Assembly: GCA_001600875.1 (NCBI GenBank)
Contig: BCLD01000003.1
Location: 728,496 to 792,196 of the forward strand
Direction of reading: 5' to 3'
Length of the DNA: 63,701 nt
From: Solicoccozyma terricola
Lineage: Eukaryota; Basidiomycota; Tremellomycetes; Filobasidiales; Piskurozymaceae
Below, one piece after another: positions 47,203 through 58,378 of the stretch. The translations under genes and the position numbers were made by a program. Positions within the stretch are counted from its first letter, which is position 1, and each line of letters begins with the position of its first letter. The notes under the pieces are model-generated. The model saw only the letters and a list, made by a program, of their open reading frames with translations, was not told where the DNA came from and did no database searches.

Positions 47203-50200
47203 TCAACCGTCTAGTCCTTCCTCTCCCCTCCAGTTCCCACCCTCCTGTACAACCTTACACAACCCCAACAAAACCTCTGCGCATTTTTCAAAATCGGAAA
47301 TCTCATTCCAAACCTGCGCCGACATCCGGGCCCACCAATTGTTGTTATGCCAGTACTGCGGGGGGAGGAGAATCGCAGCCTATCAGCCCACGTTCGTAGG
47401 AAACAAAATAAACGCCCCCCTCCGCTAAGGAAATACGTACCGCTGCAGTGAACGTGTTGGCTTTAAATTGCCCTTCTGTAAAATAACTCAGCATCTGGTA
47501 GATTTCCGTGGGACCAGACGGCTGCGGCATTGTAGGCAGTCGCACGTTGACCTTTTGAAAAGACAGGGAAAACCCTATCAACCGTCCTGTCCGATTGTCC
47601 CCGCATTGCCCCTCGCCCCCCCCCCCCCCCCTCTCTCTGGCTCACCATATTTGCCGTCAGCTCGCCCTTTTCGTTTTCCATAATATCCGTACCCAAAATC
47701 CGTGCTGCCGCTGTACCACCGGATATCGCGAGATTATGGCAGTACTCGTTGATACGAGTCTCGCCACCGAGGTATTTCCGGAATTCAAGGGCTGTGGATG
47801 CAAGTCTGGCCAGTTTCAGCCAGGCTAGGCGGCTTGCCGACGCCAGCATTCGTAGTGCGCCTAAACCTCACCTGCCGGGATTGACAGTGTTGGTCCCCAG
47901 TCCTGCGTCCCTGTCCAGTTCCACTGTCAACAATAGGGAACGCTTCAACATCATGACGGTTTACGCGAGTTTCCACGCAAGCGGCCAACCTACCTGCCCA
48001 TCGAACGTCCACGCTCGACCGCCTGGCGTCGGATAATTCTTGCTCTCGTAGAATGCAGATGTAGGCACCGAGGTGCGAATGAGGTGTTGTTTACTGATTG
48101 GGAATGGGTGTGGTGTTAGGTAGTCCGACAGCCCAGACGCGATCCACATACTCTTTGCGAACGTAGAGCAACGCGCAACCTCGATGGCTATTAACATGGT
48201 ACTGGTCAGTATGCTAGGCGTCTACGTCGGCCATTTTGATATCTCCCCCACCAGAGGAGCCACTTGTGACAATTCTATACGAGGGTCGTGGCTCATCAGC
48301 TTTGACACGAATCCAGTCGGCTTCCTCTGTCACCCACCGAAACCCAAAAATCGCATCCGGACTTTCCAAGATCCACAGGCAGTTGACCGATCGAGTGAGC
48401 TGCGTCGACCATACTAAGCACCCCATACTTCTTGCATAGATCTACGACACCTTCCCATGGCATCACCATGCTGGGTATCGCCGTCGTTTGTGCCGTCAGC
48501 CTCCTGCCTTAAAATATGTCGCCGCCACCAACCCACCCAGGATTACTAGCAATCGAATCGATGATCACCATCTTCGCCTGTCTACCATGCTTCAATGGAC
48601 TGCCACCGACGGCGTTCAACTCAGCCAACACAGCCTCGGTCTTGGTCAAGATCTCGGAGTGATACATCGGGAAAGCGAGCGGGATTTCAATGAGTGTGGT
48701 GTTGAATTTATCGCAGATCTGTTTGCTGCGTCGGGGGTATCGGTAGGCGTGATTAGGATGTACAGGCTACGGATGTCTCCAACCTCGCGCGCACGTACAG
48801 TGTCTGATTGACGGCCCCATACGTGGTAGAGTCTGAGCGAACAGGAGCCCCGTGAATACACTGCATGCCCCCAATCGGTCCGTCTCATGACAGCCACTTA
48901 CACGCAACGATCACATCGGAAGGCTTCCAATCGATATTCCAGGTAACGGTATTGATGCCCAGCGTAGCATTCGGGACCTGCGTCCGCGGCAACCGCCAAC
49001 CAACCATCAGTGTTTGACACCTCCCGCCGAAACGACATCCACCTTGACGTACAATAACACAATCCTGCACATCAGCGTTCACCATCTTTGCTAACTGCGT
49101 CCTGACATTCGTCAACAGGGGGAGATACGATTTTCGCATGAATAGATCGGGATTGGCTTCGCATTGGTCAGAGAGACGATGGATTGCGTTGATTACAGGG
49201 ATAGGTGGTGATCCGTATGATCCTGTTGAAGACAGAGGCAGTTCAGGTCAAGTCAGAAGAGAAACGGCTTGCGGCCGTCTAATTCGCTTACCATGATTAA
49301 GATTGATATCTGGTAACATCATCCAATCGCCAAGGACGAATTCAATTAGGCCCCTGCAGTGTCCCTTGATAATCCACATACCCACTCACAATCTTTGTCG
49401 AATTTCCAGAACCTCAATAACCCCTTCCCAAACGCTGGCGGCTGCCTATCTGTCCTCCCATTCACCTCCAAATTTCTCATCCTATCCACTTGTTCATACC
49501 ATTTCTCAACCTCGACTCCTTCTTCATCCATTGCTATGATACCGTTCGTTGAATCTTGGATTGAACGAGCGACAAGACCGGATGTCGATGATGGATTGGA
49601 ACCGATCCAATGTGTTGATTTATCCTTCAAGAACGTTTCAAAGCTATCGCCCAACCAAAATCACTTCAGCTTGGGGTTCTCGGAAAACAGTCGGAAACAG
49701 AAAACACGTACTCCCATATCTGCTGCTGTAAACAACTGATCTCTTTATCCCACACGTACACCCACGCGTATTCTTGCTTCTGTTGTTGTCCGTGTGCGAA
49801 TGTACATCTCCGTGATGCCTTGTGATCGATGGAACCGATCTCGAATGCATCAGAGAGGGTGTGGATAGGGAGGGTCTTCCTTATATATTCCTACCGGGAA
49901 GGTCAAATTCCGCAAGGAAAATGATGGGCACGGGATTGTGGGAACGAGTGAAAGCGCGGAAAACACTTACATCTCCTTCAAATACATCTAGAGCTCTAAT
50001 ATCACGTTCCGAAAGACCAGATACAAAGGTCCCTCTAACGCATGATTCATCGTCCGTCAATTGTCTACCCCAAACGAATCAACGCCAAAATAAGAAATCA
50101 GCTACACAGTCAACACTAGCCAGGGAAAGAAACGCCACCTTTCCAAAATATGACTAGATGCGACAGCTGTACATATCGCTGGATAATCAACACCTTTGAC

Positions 50201-50539
50201 AGCATGTCGTGCGTATCCCTAATCCAACCACCCAATTCAGCGCATGTCACAATCACCAGGCCCCCGCATCAAGCAACACTCACTCTTAGAATCGCATCCT
50301 GGAATGTCAAACTGTCACCTGTGTGACCAAGGACACGAGTGAGAATAGCAGGAACCATAAGTGTACCGAAGAAGAAGACTATATGGGCGTGATTGGAAAT
50401 TTGTACGTGAGAACATTAGAAGATATATAGCGTGTGAATCGGTCTGTTGGCAGATCTTACAGCGTTGAGTCCCGTCGGCGCAGGTTGCAGCTGTAGATGG
50501 CTCGATGGATGCCGGCGGTTCAACGTGGATGGCTGTCAT
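47203..50539 (-). CDS. AIG2/gamma-glutamylcyclotransferase-like domain fused to Egt2-like class V aminotransferase
   Basis: Nineteen exons: 50539-50461, 50378-50284, 50218-50139, 50064-49971, 49890-49712, 49643-49390, 49309-49292, 49222-49053, 48977-48902, 48832-48799, 48725-48537, 48470-48338, 48274-48252, 48187-48152, 48093-47994, 47923-47872, 47791-47646, 47551-47441, 47355-47203; 673 residues, all in phase. Residues ~27-190 are AIG2-like (FFFGTLMVPAIL, GVDYPAI, LDVFEGDEYIRK with the presumed catalytic Glu, WVYVWDKE, FETFLKDKSTHWIG). Residues ~220-673 are a fold-type I PLP enzyme (PPAFGKGLLRFW, INLNHGSYGSPP, EANPDLFMRKSYLPLL, VPNATLGINTV, SMVDAAHSIG, PLP Lys in NCHKWL, QHLIRTSVPTSAFYES, WWARMSAQVWNEISDFE). 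The PLP part resembles ergothioneine Egt2 C-S lyases and isopenicillin N epimerases. One 254-nt exon (49643-49390) carries both the end of the first domain and the start of the second. Confidence 0.85.
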
Positions 50540-50806
50540 GCTGAGGAGGTGGATAGGGATGAGATGGGGTAGCCGAAGAGGAGGAGGAAATATGTATGGT
50601 AATGACAGTGAATGCAGTTAACTGCTGACTCGAGAAGCATGTGCCTGACTTGTCTGTCTATCGCTATCTACGGATGAAGCCGAACGGGGATCGGAGTTGG
50701 GGATGTCCATGTCCGGCGGCGACCCATGTCCGCTTATCCCTGCTTGACATCATCCCTAGTAACTAACTGGTGACCACCTCTCCTAGCTAGACTCCCTAGA
50801 TCCACC
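50540..50806. promoter_or_regulatory. Divergent promoter region, AIG2-aminotransferase fusion / TAP42
   Basis: 267 bp between divergent starts; no recognisable element. Confidence 0.4.
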
Positions 50807-52422
50807 ATGTCCAACTCACTCACTCTCCCGCAACTGCTCGCACACACACTTACCACCCTCCTTCCCATCTTCACCGACACACTCTCCTCCTCCTCCCCAA
50901 CAGCCCAATCCCTCCTCGTCACAGCTCGCACTGACCTAGACCTGATCGAACGTATTCTCAGCTCTCTCGGTGTGTTCTCACAGAATGAAACGTTGGAGGA
51001 TGTCGCGGATGGGGAAATGGTATTTATGGTGGAGCAGTGGGTGAGAGGGGAGGTTGAGGGGAGGGTAGCTACGAATGGGATACAACAGAGATTGAAGGTG
51101 TTGGAACGTGCAAAGGTGAGTGCAGAGGACTTTGCGGGCGAAGCGAGTAATCGCTTCCTGAGCGTAGCAAAGACTTGACCGCATCAAAGGACGTTTCTTT
51201 CGCGAGAGGGCAGCCAGGCCTCATCTCTTTTTCTTCCATATCCCGAGCGGAGCGAAGCATGTCTCTTCTGCGAGCCAAGGGAGTTGTCATTTCTTTGAGT
51301 GGCGAGCAATACTTTTCGTCTCCTCTAATCATTGACTGGTCTTATATACACCTCACCCGCACCTAGGCATCATTCGACTCTTTCACCTCCCTGATATCAT
51401 CATACGAAGTCCCGCTTCCAGCTGGTGCTCTCCCGTCGTCATCCACCGCCACATCATCTGATCCATCAAAACGACGAGACGCCAAGATCGCAGCATACAG
51501 ACTTGAAAAATCACTCAAAGACACAATCAAAACATCACTCAACGTCGATACTTCCACTCCGATATACGCTATTCTTGAACTCCTTCAGCGGAATACAACA
51601 CCTGATACAAACGACGGCAATACCCGCGATATTCGAACACCAACAATCGCTCTTTTACAACTGCTTTGCGTTCAAACAACTTCATCGTTATCATTCATCG
51701 ATCAAGAAATGGAGTTGTTGAAAGCGGCTAGTGAGACTGCACATATCGAGCAAGTTGATGATGTGGATGTGGATGGGGCAGAGGATCGGAGAAGGGAGGA
51801 TAAGGTGGAAGATGTTGATCTGAGTTGGAGATTGGATCAACCGTTGAGATCGCGTGATGGGAGAGGGAAACCGTCAGAGTTGATTGATGACCGTGGGAAG
51901 GTAAGTCCATGTGTGATGGGCAACTTTTTCAAAACGCTACCCATACACTATTGTTACAACAACCGGATTTTAATAATCTTTCGTCTTCCCCCTCCAGCCA
52001 CTACAACCGTTCACCATCCTCCCATCAACTGGTCTTCAAAACCTTTCCGATCGAGCTAGATTAACATCTGATGTTTTCCGATCAGGGCATCGATTGCCAA
52101 CCATGACGATCGATGAGTATTTAGAGGAAGAACAGAGGAGAGGGAATATAATCACTGGTGGAGGGTGCGTGTTTACTCTCCAAAGGGTTTGTACCGAAAA
52201 ACTGAATCACCCCTTGTGGCATTTCTTTTTGTTTTAAACCCGTACAGACCGGCTCAAGACGCTCAGCTCACAACATCAGAACTCCTAGCACTAGCTGCAG
52301 AAGAAGACGGTTCCTCACTCGGTCAACAAAAACAAGAAGAAAAACGCCAAAAGGAGGAAAAGTGGGCGAGGTATACGGATGAACATAAGAAAGGAGAAGG
52401 GAATACTATGAATCGTGGTTGA
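50807..52422 (+). CDS. TAP42: TAP42/alpha4-like PP2A-associated protein
   Basis: Exons 50807-51115, 51367-51900, 51998-52164 and 52248-52422 encode 394 residues. Tap42 binds PP2A-type catalytic subunits and links them to TORC1. The N-terminal two thirds are helical (LTLPQLLAHTLTTLLPIF, TARTDLDLIERILSSLG, AAYRLEKSLKDTI, TIALLQLLCVQTTSSL, IDQEMELLKAA). The conserved C-terminal block is clear: LQPFTILP, RSGHRLPTMTIDEYLEEEQ, RGNIITGGG, followed by a charged KWARYTDEHKKGEGN tail. The first intron (51116-51366, 251 nt) is unusually long for this contig. Confidence 0.93.
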
Positions 52423-52566
52423 AGTGGCCCGATTGAGACGACAACGGAGAACAAGAACCCGGGGTAATAAGAACGGCGTTAATGTCATTTCACGATTCGA
52501 TTGGTGTACATTGCCAGCATTTCCAATAGATGAAATGCCCAGGTTCATGATCTCCATGGCCTCTCT

Positions 52567-54199
52567 TCATCCTATGACTCGGCTTAGTTTTTGGATCTCT
52601 GCGAGGTGCAAATGCCGTTTATCAGCGCCTCATCGTCACGCGACAGTGAGAAAAGGTATTGTCCCCCCACCGTTCAACAACAGATCACCCTGCTTGACCA
52701 CCGTTTCATACGCCAACGTCTTGTTTTCAGCGGATACCCTGCTGGTTGTAATGACCCCCGATACTTTATCGATCGTACAAGCCAATCGACCAGAGGCGAT
52801 GAATTTGCAAAGGTCGCTAAGAATGACACACCAAGCTTCCATCAGCTCGAGTTCCAAAAATCCAAGACAACATATCCCCAGTAGCCAGCCAAAACTCACG
52901 CATCCATAAACGACAATGACACGCCGAACGCTCGACTCATCCTCTCGAGAGTCAAACTCCTGTAACTCTCCAGTAACTGGGTGTACGCCTTGATTCGCAT
53001 TTCACGCACGTAGTAGCGTGCATGAGGAGCGAGGGTAGGGTTTGGATGGAGACAGGTAGCTTCGACATCGGCTGGACGTCCGGGAACGAGGGGTTAGGTG
53101 TAGTTGGCAGAATAAGGATGAGTTTTGGCACTCACCTAGCGACGTGAAGAAATCAGCATAGTTGCAATCATACAGAGACTTGATGAATGTAGCTAGAACC
53201 GGCATTTGTGGCATCAATCCGTTGATTTCCGCGCTCGCCAGGACCTGTAAACACAACGTTAGTATACGGGGGTTGTTGTACGACACAATCCCCTCACACT
53301 CACCTTTGACTTGATCGTTTTCCTGTCACATCCAACCCCAGCAGCAACCACACAAAGCTCCACAAACTCCTCATACTCCATCAACTCGGTCGCGGTAAAA
53401 GTACTCAACGAATCGATGAGAAGATCAGCTGCTTCCTTGAATTGTCGAATTGATAAATGATGGAGCGCTCGATAGACTTTGAGACGGTTGCGACGATCCC
53501 AGTCACCACCTTGATCGATAAGTCTGTGAGGATAGGGCGGGGGTGAGAACATCCAGTACGCGCGGAGAAAGGGCGCTCAAAACTCACTCGCTAGCCTTTT
53601 CAATGTTGCTGGTTATCAAAGCGTTGTCGTTGTAGAACATGCCGAGTCGGATTTTTGCCAGGACAAGATCTATGCGAGCTCCCAGACCTGCAGTCTTTTC
53701 CAGAGCAACATCTAGTGCGGGTACTGCCTTGTCCTACGGATCGGAGGTATTGCTCAGCAACATCATTTCAGATCATCAGCTCTCGTCATCCTCACCTTGT
53801 CACCTATCCGACAATAGTATACCGCCCTTTCCCGCAATCCTTCAGACAAGTCAGTCTCTCCCATGTTCGTCTCAGCATCCTTGATCTTTGCATCTATTCT
53901 CTCCAATTCCACGGCATTCTTCTTCTCCAGCTCGTCGGCAAGTGATGAGGAGGGTGGCGAGAGCGATGAGGGGAGTGAGCGGATGTATGGCGCCATCTCT
54001 GTATACGTCGTCGTCGCCGTCATCAGAACACGAGCAGATAACAGTGTCGCTCAATACACTCACCATCCTTCTCGATACCCTCCCAGAATGCCTTGGCAGC
54101 AGTGTCATGCAAGTTGCTCAAACTCGAATCCTGGAGCTGGAATGCATAGTGGGAGAGTTTGAGGTTGGGATACGGGAGAGGCACGGAGTCGTCTGACAT
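52567..54199 (-). CDS. RPN7: 26S proteasome regulatory subunit RPN7 (PSMD6)
   Basis: Exons 54199-54064, 53998-53796, 53733-53588, 53523-53304, 53244-53136, 53071-52900, 52816-52671, 52598-52567 encode 387 residues, the family length. Rpn7 is a PCI-domain subunit of the 19S lid. Seen in order: [17 protein letters not shown]-like helices ([76 protein letters not shown]), then the PCI part ([47 protein letters not shown]) and [18 protein letters not shown]. Head to head with RPN6. Confidence 0.96.
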
Positions 54200-54398
54200 G
54201 GCGTAGGTCGATGTAGTGAGTTGAGGAGGGTGGCCGTCATCACCATGGGTCGTCTCGCTTGCGCGTTGAGTTGAGTATTCGAATTACTGATCCGCGGATT
54301 TTGGCAAATGGGTTGGTGGATGGGACCCTCATCGTCGACTCGTCAGCTCGAGCCTTACAACCTACACCCGTCGTCTGCGTATCATCACATCTCACACC
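54200..54398. promoter_or_regulatory. Bidirectional promoter of RPN7 and RPN6
   Basis: 199 bp separate the start codons of two lid subunits of the same complex. TTTGGCAAA near 54300 resembles the ascomycete proteasome element GGTGGCAAA at 7 of 9 positions, too weak to call. Confidence 0.6.
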
Positions 54399-56351
54399 AT
54401 GACATCCACCCTAGCTCAGGCCAATGCTCTGGCAGCCACCGACCCGACCCAAGCTGAGACTTTGTACAAGTCCATCTTGGCCAACAAGGCTGGTGAGTCG
54501 TGAGCCAAATATCCAGTGGGAATCGCTCATTGACACATTCGTCTGCCATGGTGAGTAGAGGACGATGAGGGTCTTCGCGAACAGGAGAGTGCACTGGCCA
54601 AGCTTGGCTCGCTCTATGGGACCTCTGGGTGAGTAACATGGGCGGATTCGGTATCAAAGCTGCCTTCCGCTAACATCTTTCTTCTCCCCGTCCCAGCAAC
54701 GCGCAAGCACTGGCGGACCTAGTCAATCAATCTCGATCGTTCATGTCAAGCATAGCAAAAGCCAAGACCGCGAAATTGAGTTGGTATCTCAGTCGTCCGA
54801 TGTGAACACCTCGTTTCGCTAGCTGATGAGTCCTCCGTACAGTCCGAACGCTCATCGATCAGTTTCCTCCCTCCGCCAGGGAGTTGCAAATGACCGTCAC
54901 GAAAGATAACATCGAATGGGCCAGAAAAGAGAGCCGAGTTTTCCTTAGGCAGAGTTTGGAGATCAAGCTTGTTGGACTGTGAGTATGGCAGTCTTTTTTC
55001 CTGGGATCTCGCCATTCTGATCTATCACTTTTCGGACTGCAGTCAAGTGGACACTCAAAACTACCGACCTGCTATCATTCTCATTGAATCTCTACTCAAA
55101 GAGCTGAAACGTCTAGATGATAAAATGATCCTGACAGAAGTTCACTTGCTTGAGAGCCGAGTGAATCATGCGACCAAGAACTACAGCAAGGCGAAGGTGA
55201 GGGGCTGTACTGTCTTACTTGTAAAAGTAATTGGATACTGATTGGGAACGTCGAGGTGTAGGCGGCTCTCACTTCAGCTAGGACAGCGGCGGCTTCAATA
55301 TATTGCCCGCCTTTGCTCCAAGCTCAACTGGATATGCAATCCGGTCAACTGCACGCGGAAGACAAGGATTACAAGACTGGGTGAGGAAGGCTGTGTTTTT
55401 GTGCACAAAACGGGTGTTCAGTGATGTTGACACATTCGCTATATTCAGCTACTCATACTTCTTCGAGGCGTTCGAGGGTTACGAGGCACAAGATGATTCT
55501 CGAGCTCTACCTGCGTTGAAGTACATGTGTCTATGCAAAATCATGATGAGCTTGGTAAGCTCCGTCCTCCGTCCATGAGTCGATGTCTACTGATCGCAAT
55601 GCACTTTCAGCCGGATGATATTCAGTCCATCACCTCACTCAAAGCGGCTCAAAAACACCTCGGAGTCGATCTCGATGCTATGAAAGCTATCGCTACCGCT
55701 CTCAAGGAGAGGAGTTTGGAGATGTTTGAGACGTCTTTGAAAAAGCACAAGAATGGTATGTCATCGCTAGCTATTGCCCAGTCATCATCAAAGTGTGCCA
55801 CTCACCATCCGCTTCCATCCAGAGCTTCAAACCGATCCTTTAATCCGAACCCATCTCGCCCTACTGTATGACACTCTCCTCGAACAGAACCTTGTTCGCG
55901 TCATCGAGCCTTATTCGATCGTGGAACTATCATACGTGGCGAAGCAGGTTGGTCAGCCTTTGGCGAGCGTCGAGTCAAAGTGAGTCACCGTACGAGTTCC
56001 CATGGTGGATCTCCCCACTCATTTCCCCAATCAACCTGACAGGTTGAGTCAAATGATTCTCGATAAAGTCTTCCATGGCGTGTTGGATCAAGAGAAGGGT
56101 AGATTGCTCGTTTACGATGAGCCAGCGGAGGATGTCAGTTTTTTTTGAAGTTGTTGTCAATTCTCCTTGCGGGCACTGCAGCTGACGCCATCGAGGCTCC
56201 CTGTAGAGTACATACGCAACCACTTTGGAGACGATCAAGCAGGTAGGATTGGTCGTCAATGGACTCTACGAGAAGGTGAGTATTCTGCCTCAATATGATG
56301 TGTTATTTGCTAAGTCTTATCGGACTGGATCAGGCAACCAAGTTGGCATGA
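54399..56351 (+). CDS. RPN6: 26S proteasome regulatory subunit RPN6 (PSMD11)
   Basis: Exons 54399-54492, 54559-54628, 54697-54779, 54843-54978, 55043-55196, 55262-55380, 55449-55554, 55611-55755, 55823-55979, 56043-56133, 56207-56275, 56334-56351 encode 413 residues. Rpn6 is the lid subunit that clamps the ATPase ring to the core particle. Landmarks: [85 protein letters not shown], the PCI domain ([39 protein letters not shown]) and the C-terminal helix ending NGLYEKATKLA. Intron 3 uses a GTTGGT donor, as in RPB7 intron 1. Confidence 0.96.
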
Positions 56352-56552
56352 ACAATGGGGAAGCGCGCTATCATCACTAGCTGGAGGACAGCGCAAATTG
56401 TATGAATATGACGACCATCATGAGAGATAGATTGATCATGAGAGATTGAAACTCGTTATCCATTAAAAAAAAGACGTGATCGTCAGGACTATTTCGTGTT
56501 GTGACAAAGCGTACAATACCGCCTACTTCCTCCTTGCACTTCAGAGGCTTCC

Positions 56553-58197
56553 TCACTCATCTTCCAGAGGCCTGAACTTGAACTCGATGATCCCGGACTC
56601 GGTTGGTGCGATACGTTTGTTCGCAGGTTGAGGCATCATCAATTGTAGACTCATGAACCCTTCATGATCGATTCGAAGAGAAACTTTGATCGAAGCTTGA
56701 AGAGCTCGATTGGCGAGTGAGAACGTGGCAAAGTTGTAGCTGTGGTCGTGAGGTAAAAAAAAAACCCCCCGCGTGAGGTACCCGTGAGTTCAGGTATTGG
56801 GAAAAATAGGAAGGTTCAGACATACCTGAATCGAATTTCCCCTAGACATTTGAAGCAATCCATCACGTCCTTGTCGTTGGGATAATCCAACTGTTCCCTC
56901 GAAACGCCCATCAGTTCAGTTGCGACCCAAACTCCGCTCACGTTGCACTCACCTCGGTCTTTCCAAAATTGCCAACTGCTTCCAACCTAAACATCCCCGA
57001 TCTCTCCCTCTCGGTTCGCGGATTATACGACTGTGATGAACCACCCAATATGTTTCGTGGCATTTCGGGACGAGCGATGACTGTGAGTCGGGAACAAGAC
57101 GAATCGAGGTCGGAGATTGCTTCGCGGAGCCATGTAGACTGTGAGATGGATGGTCAGATGATTGTAGGATGGTATTAATGTGAATGAGAGACGTACCTTC
57201 ATGATGATGTGAACGACCCTGAGAGTTTAGACTATCAGGTCCAAGTCGGTCACGTTTCTACCATGTATCACACCCACATATCCTCTTCTTCAAAGTCTTC
57301 ATTCATCATTTCCTCTGGCTCCAGCAGCGAAAGCTTACAAACCGTAGTTGGTGATTTCGGATCTTCATCTTTCCTGGAATCCAGTCGTCCCTCCCTACAT
57401 CAGTGCTCATTCCAGTTATCTCCGCTTCTCACTCACAGGATGAGCACCAACGGCCATCCATCACCCTTCCATTCCATGATCAATCCCGTATTTTTAATCT
57501 CCTTTACTTTTTCGTCTTCTTTCTCATCATCATCACCACCTGCCCATCTTCTCTTCTTCCAGCCACCGCCACCACCACCTTCATCACCTATCGTAGTAAA
57601 GGTAGGTCCATCTCGATGAATGGGAGTGGTAGCGTTTCCGTAGATGTTGAGACATTCGAGAAGGGTGTTCAGGTTCACATCGAAGGATTTGGAGGCGGTG
57701 TCTTGTAGGTTTCTGTCATTAGAGTTGTCGTTGTCATCATCATCATCATCATCGTCTTGAGAGGAAGGAGGTCGGATTCTCTTGGGGTTATAGTTGAATT
57801 CCCATTTGTTGAACAAGTTGGCGAGGACGTATGCGGAGGCTGTCATGTCGAGGAAGCTGCGTGAGATTATATGATCGGAGTTGTGGGTAAATCAGCGAGT
57901 ACTCACCACTCATGGTCCTTCCTTCATCAACCTGAACCTGGAGACCGGCCTGTTGAACCGTCACATTTGCTCGCTTTGGAATTGGAAGAACGATGAGCAG
58001 ATGTAACCTTGAGCGATAGGAATGAATTATGACACACTCACGCTGTTGAAACCCACCCCGCGCAACAATCGAGCAAACGGTCGGACATCATCCGTTTCCG
58101 CAAGTAGGACCTGTGATACCGCGAATGCGATTAGCCTGGGTATGGTGTGGGCCTACGGGTCGAGGACACCCACCGGCTTGCTGTCCGTCGCCGGCAT
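56553..58197 (-). CDS. rad1: Checkpoint clamp subunit Rad1 (9-1-1 complex)
   Basis: Exons 58197-58174, 58110-58042, 57973-57907, 57839-57437, 57394-57278, 57218-57197, 57138-56953, 56890-56826, 56739-56553 encode 379 residues. This is the fission yeast/human Rad1 family (budding yeast Rad17), a PCNA-like subunit of the 9-1-1 DNA damage clamp, not the XPF-type nuclease. Seen: VLLAETDDVRPFARLLRGVG, RANVTVQQAGLQVQVDEG, SAYVLANLFNKWEF, FDVNLNTLLECLNIYG, VCKLSLLEPEEM, LDYPNDKDVMDCF, YNFATFSLANRALQASIKVS and the C-terminal IDHEGFMSLQLMM...GIIEFKFRP. An acidic Asp run and a Gly-rich insertion interrupt the first clamp domain. One exon is only 22 nt (57197-57218). Confidence 0.92.
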
Positions 58198-58378
58198 GGT
58201 GCATGGAGACTCGAGACACGGGAGTTGGAGATGGTCGAGGTGAGGTGGGTGGTCGCGTCGCCACAAATCAACAAAAAGTAAACAAACCTGGCTAGATCGA
58301 CCGTCCACCTCGAACCAACATCTTCCTCGCCGTCTTGACATCTTCCTCGGCAACCAACGCACACACACCCCTCCCACC
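58198..58378. promoter_or_regulatory. Bidirectional promoter of rad1 and RAD54
   Basis: 181 bp between the start codons of two DNA repair genes. No MCB box (ACGCGT) is present; GTCGCG occurs near 58254. Regulation is unknown. Confidence 0.6.

Noticed and set aside
54295..54305. Proteasome-associated control element (GGTGGCAAA) in the RPN7/RPN6 spacer
   Set aside because: Only 7 of 9 bases match and basidiomycetes generally lack a clear Rpn4; not enough to call a site.
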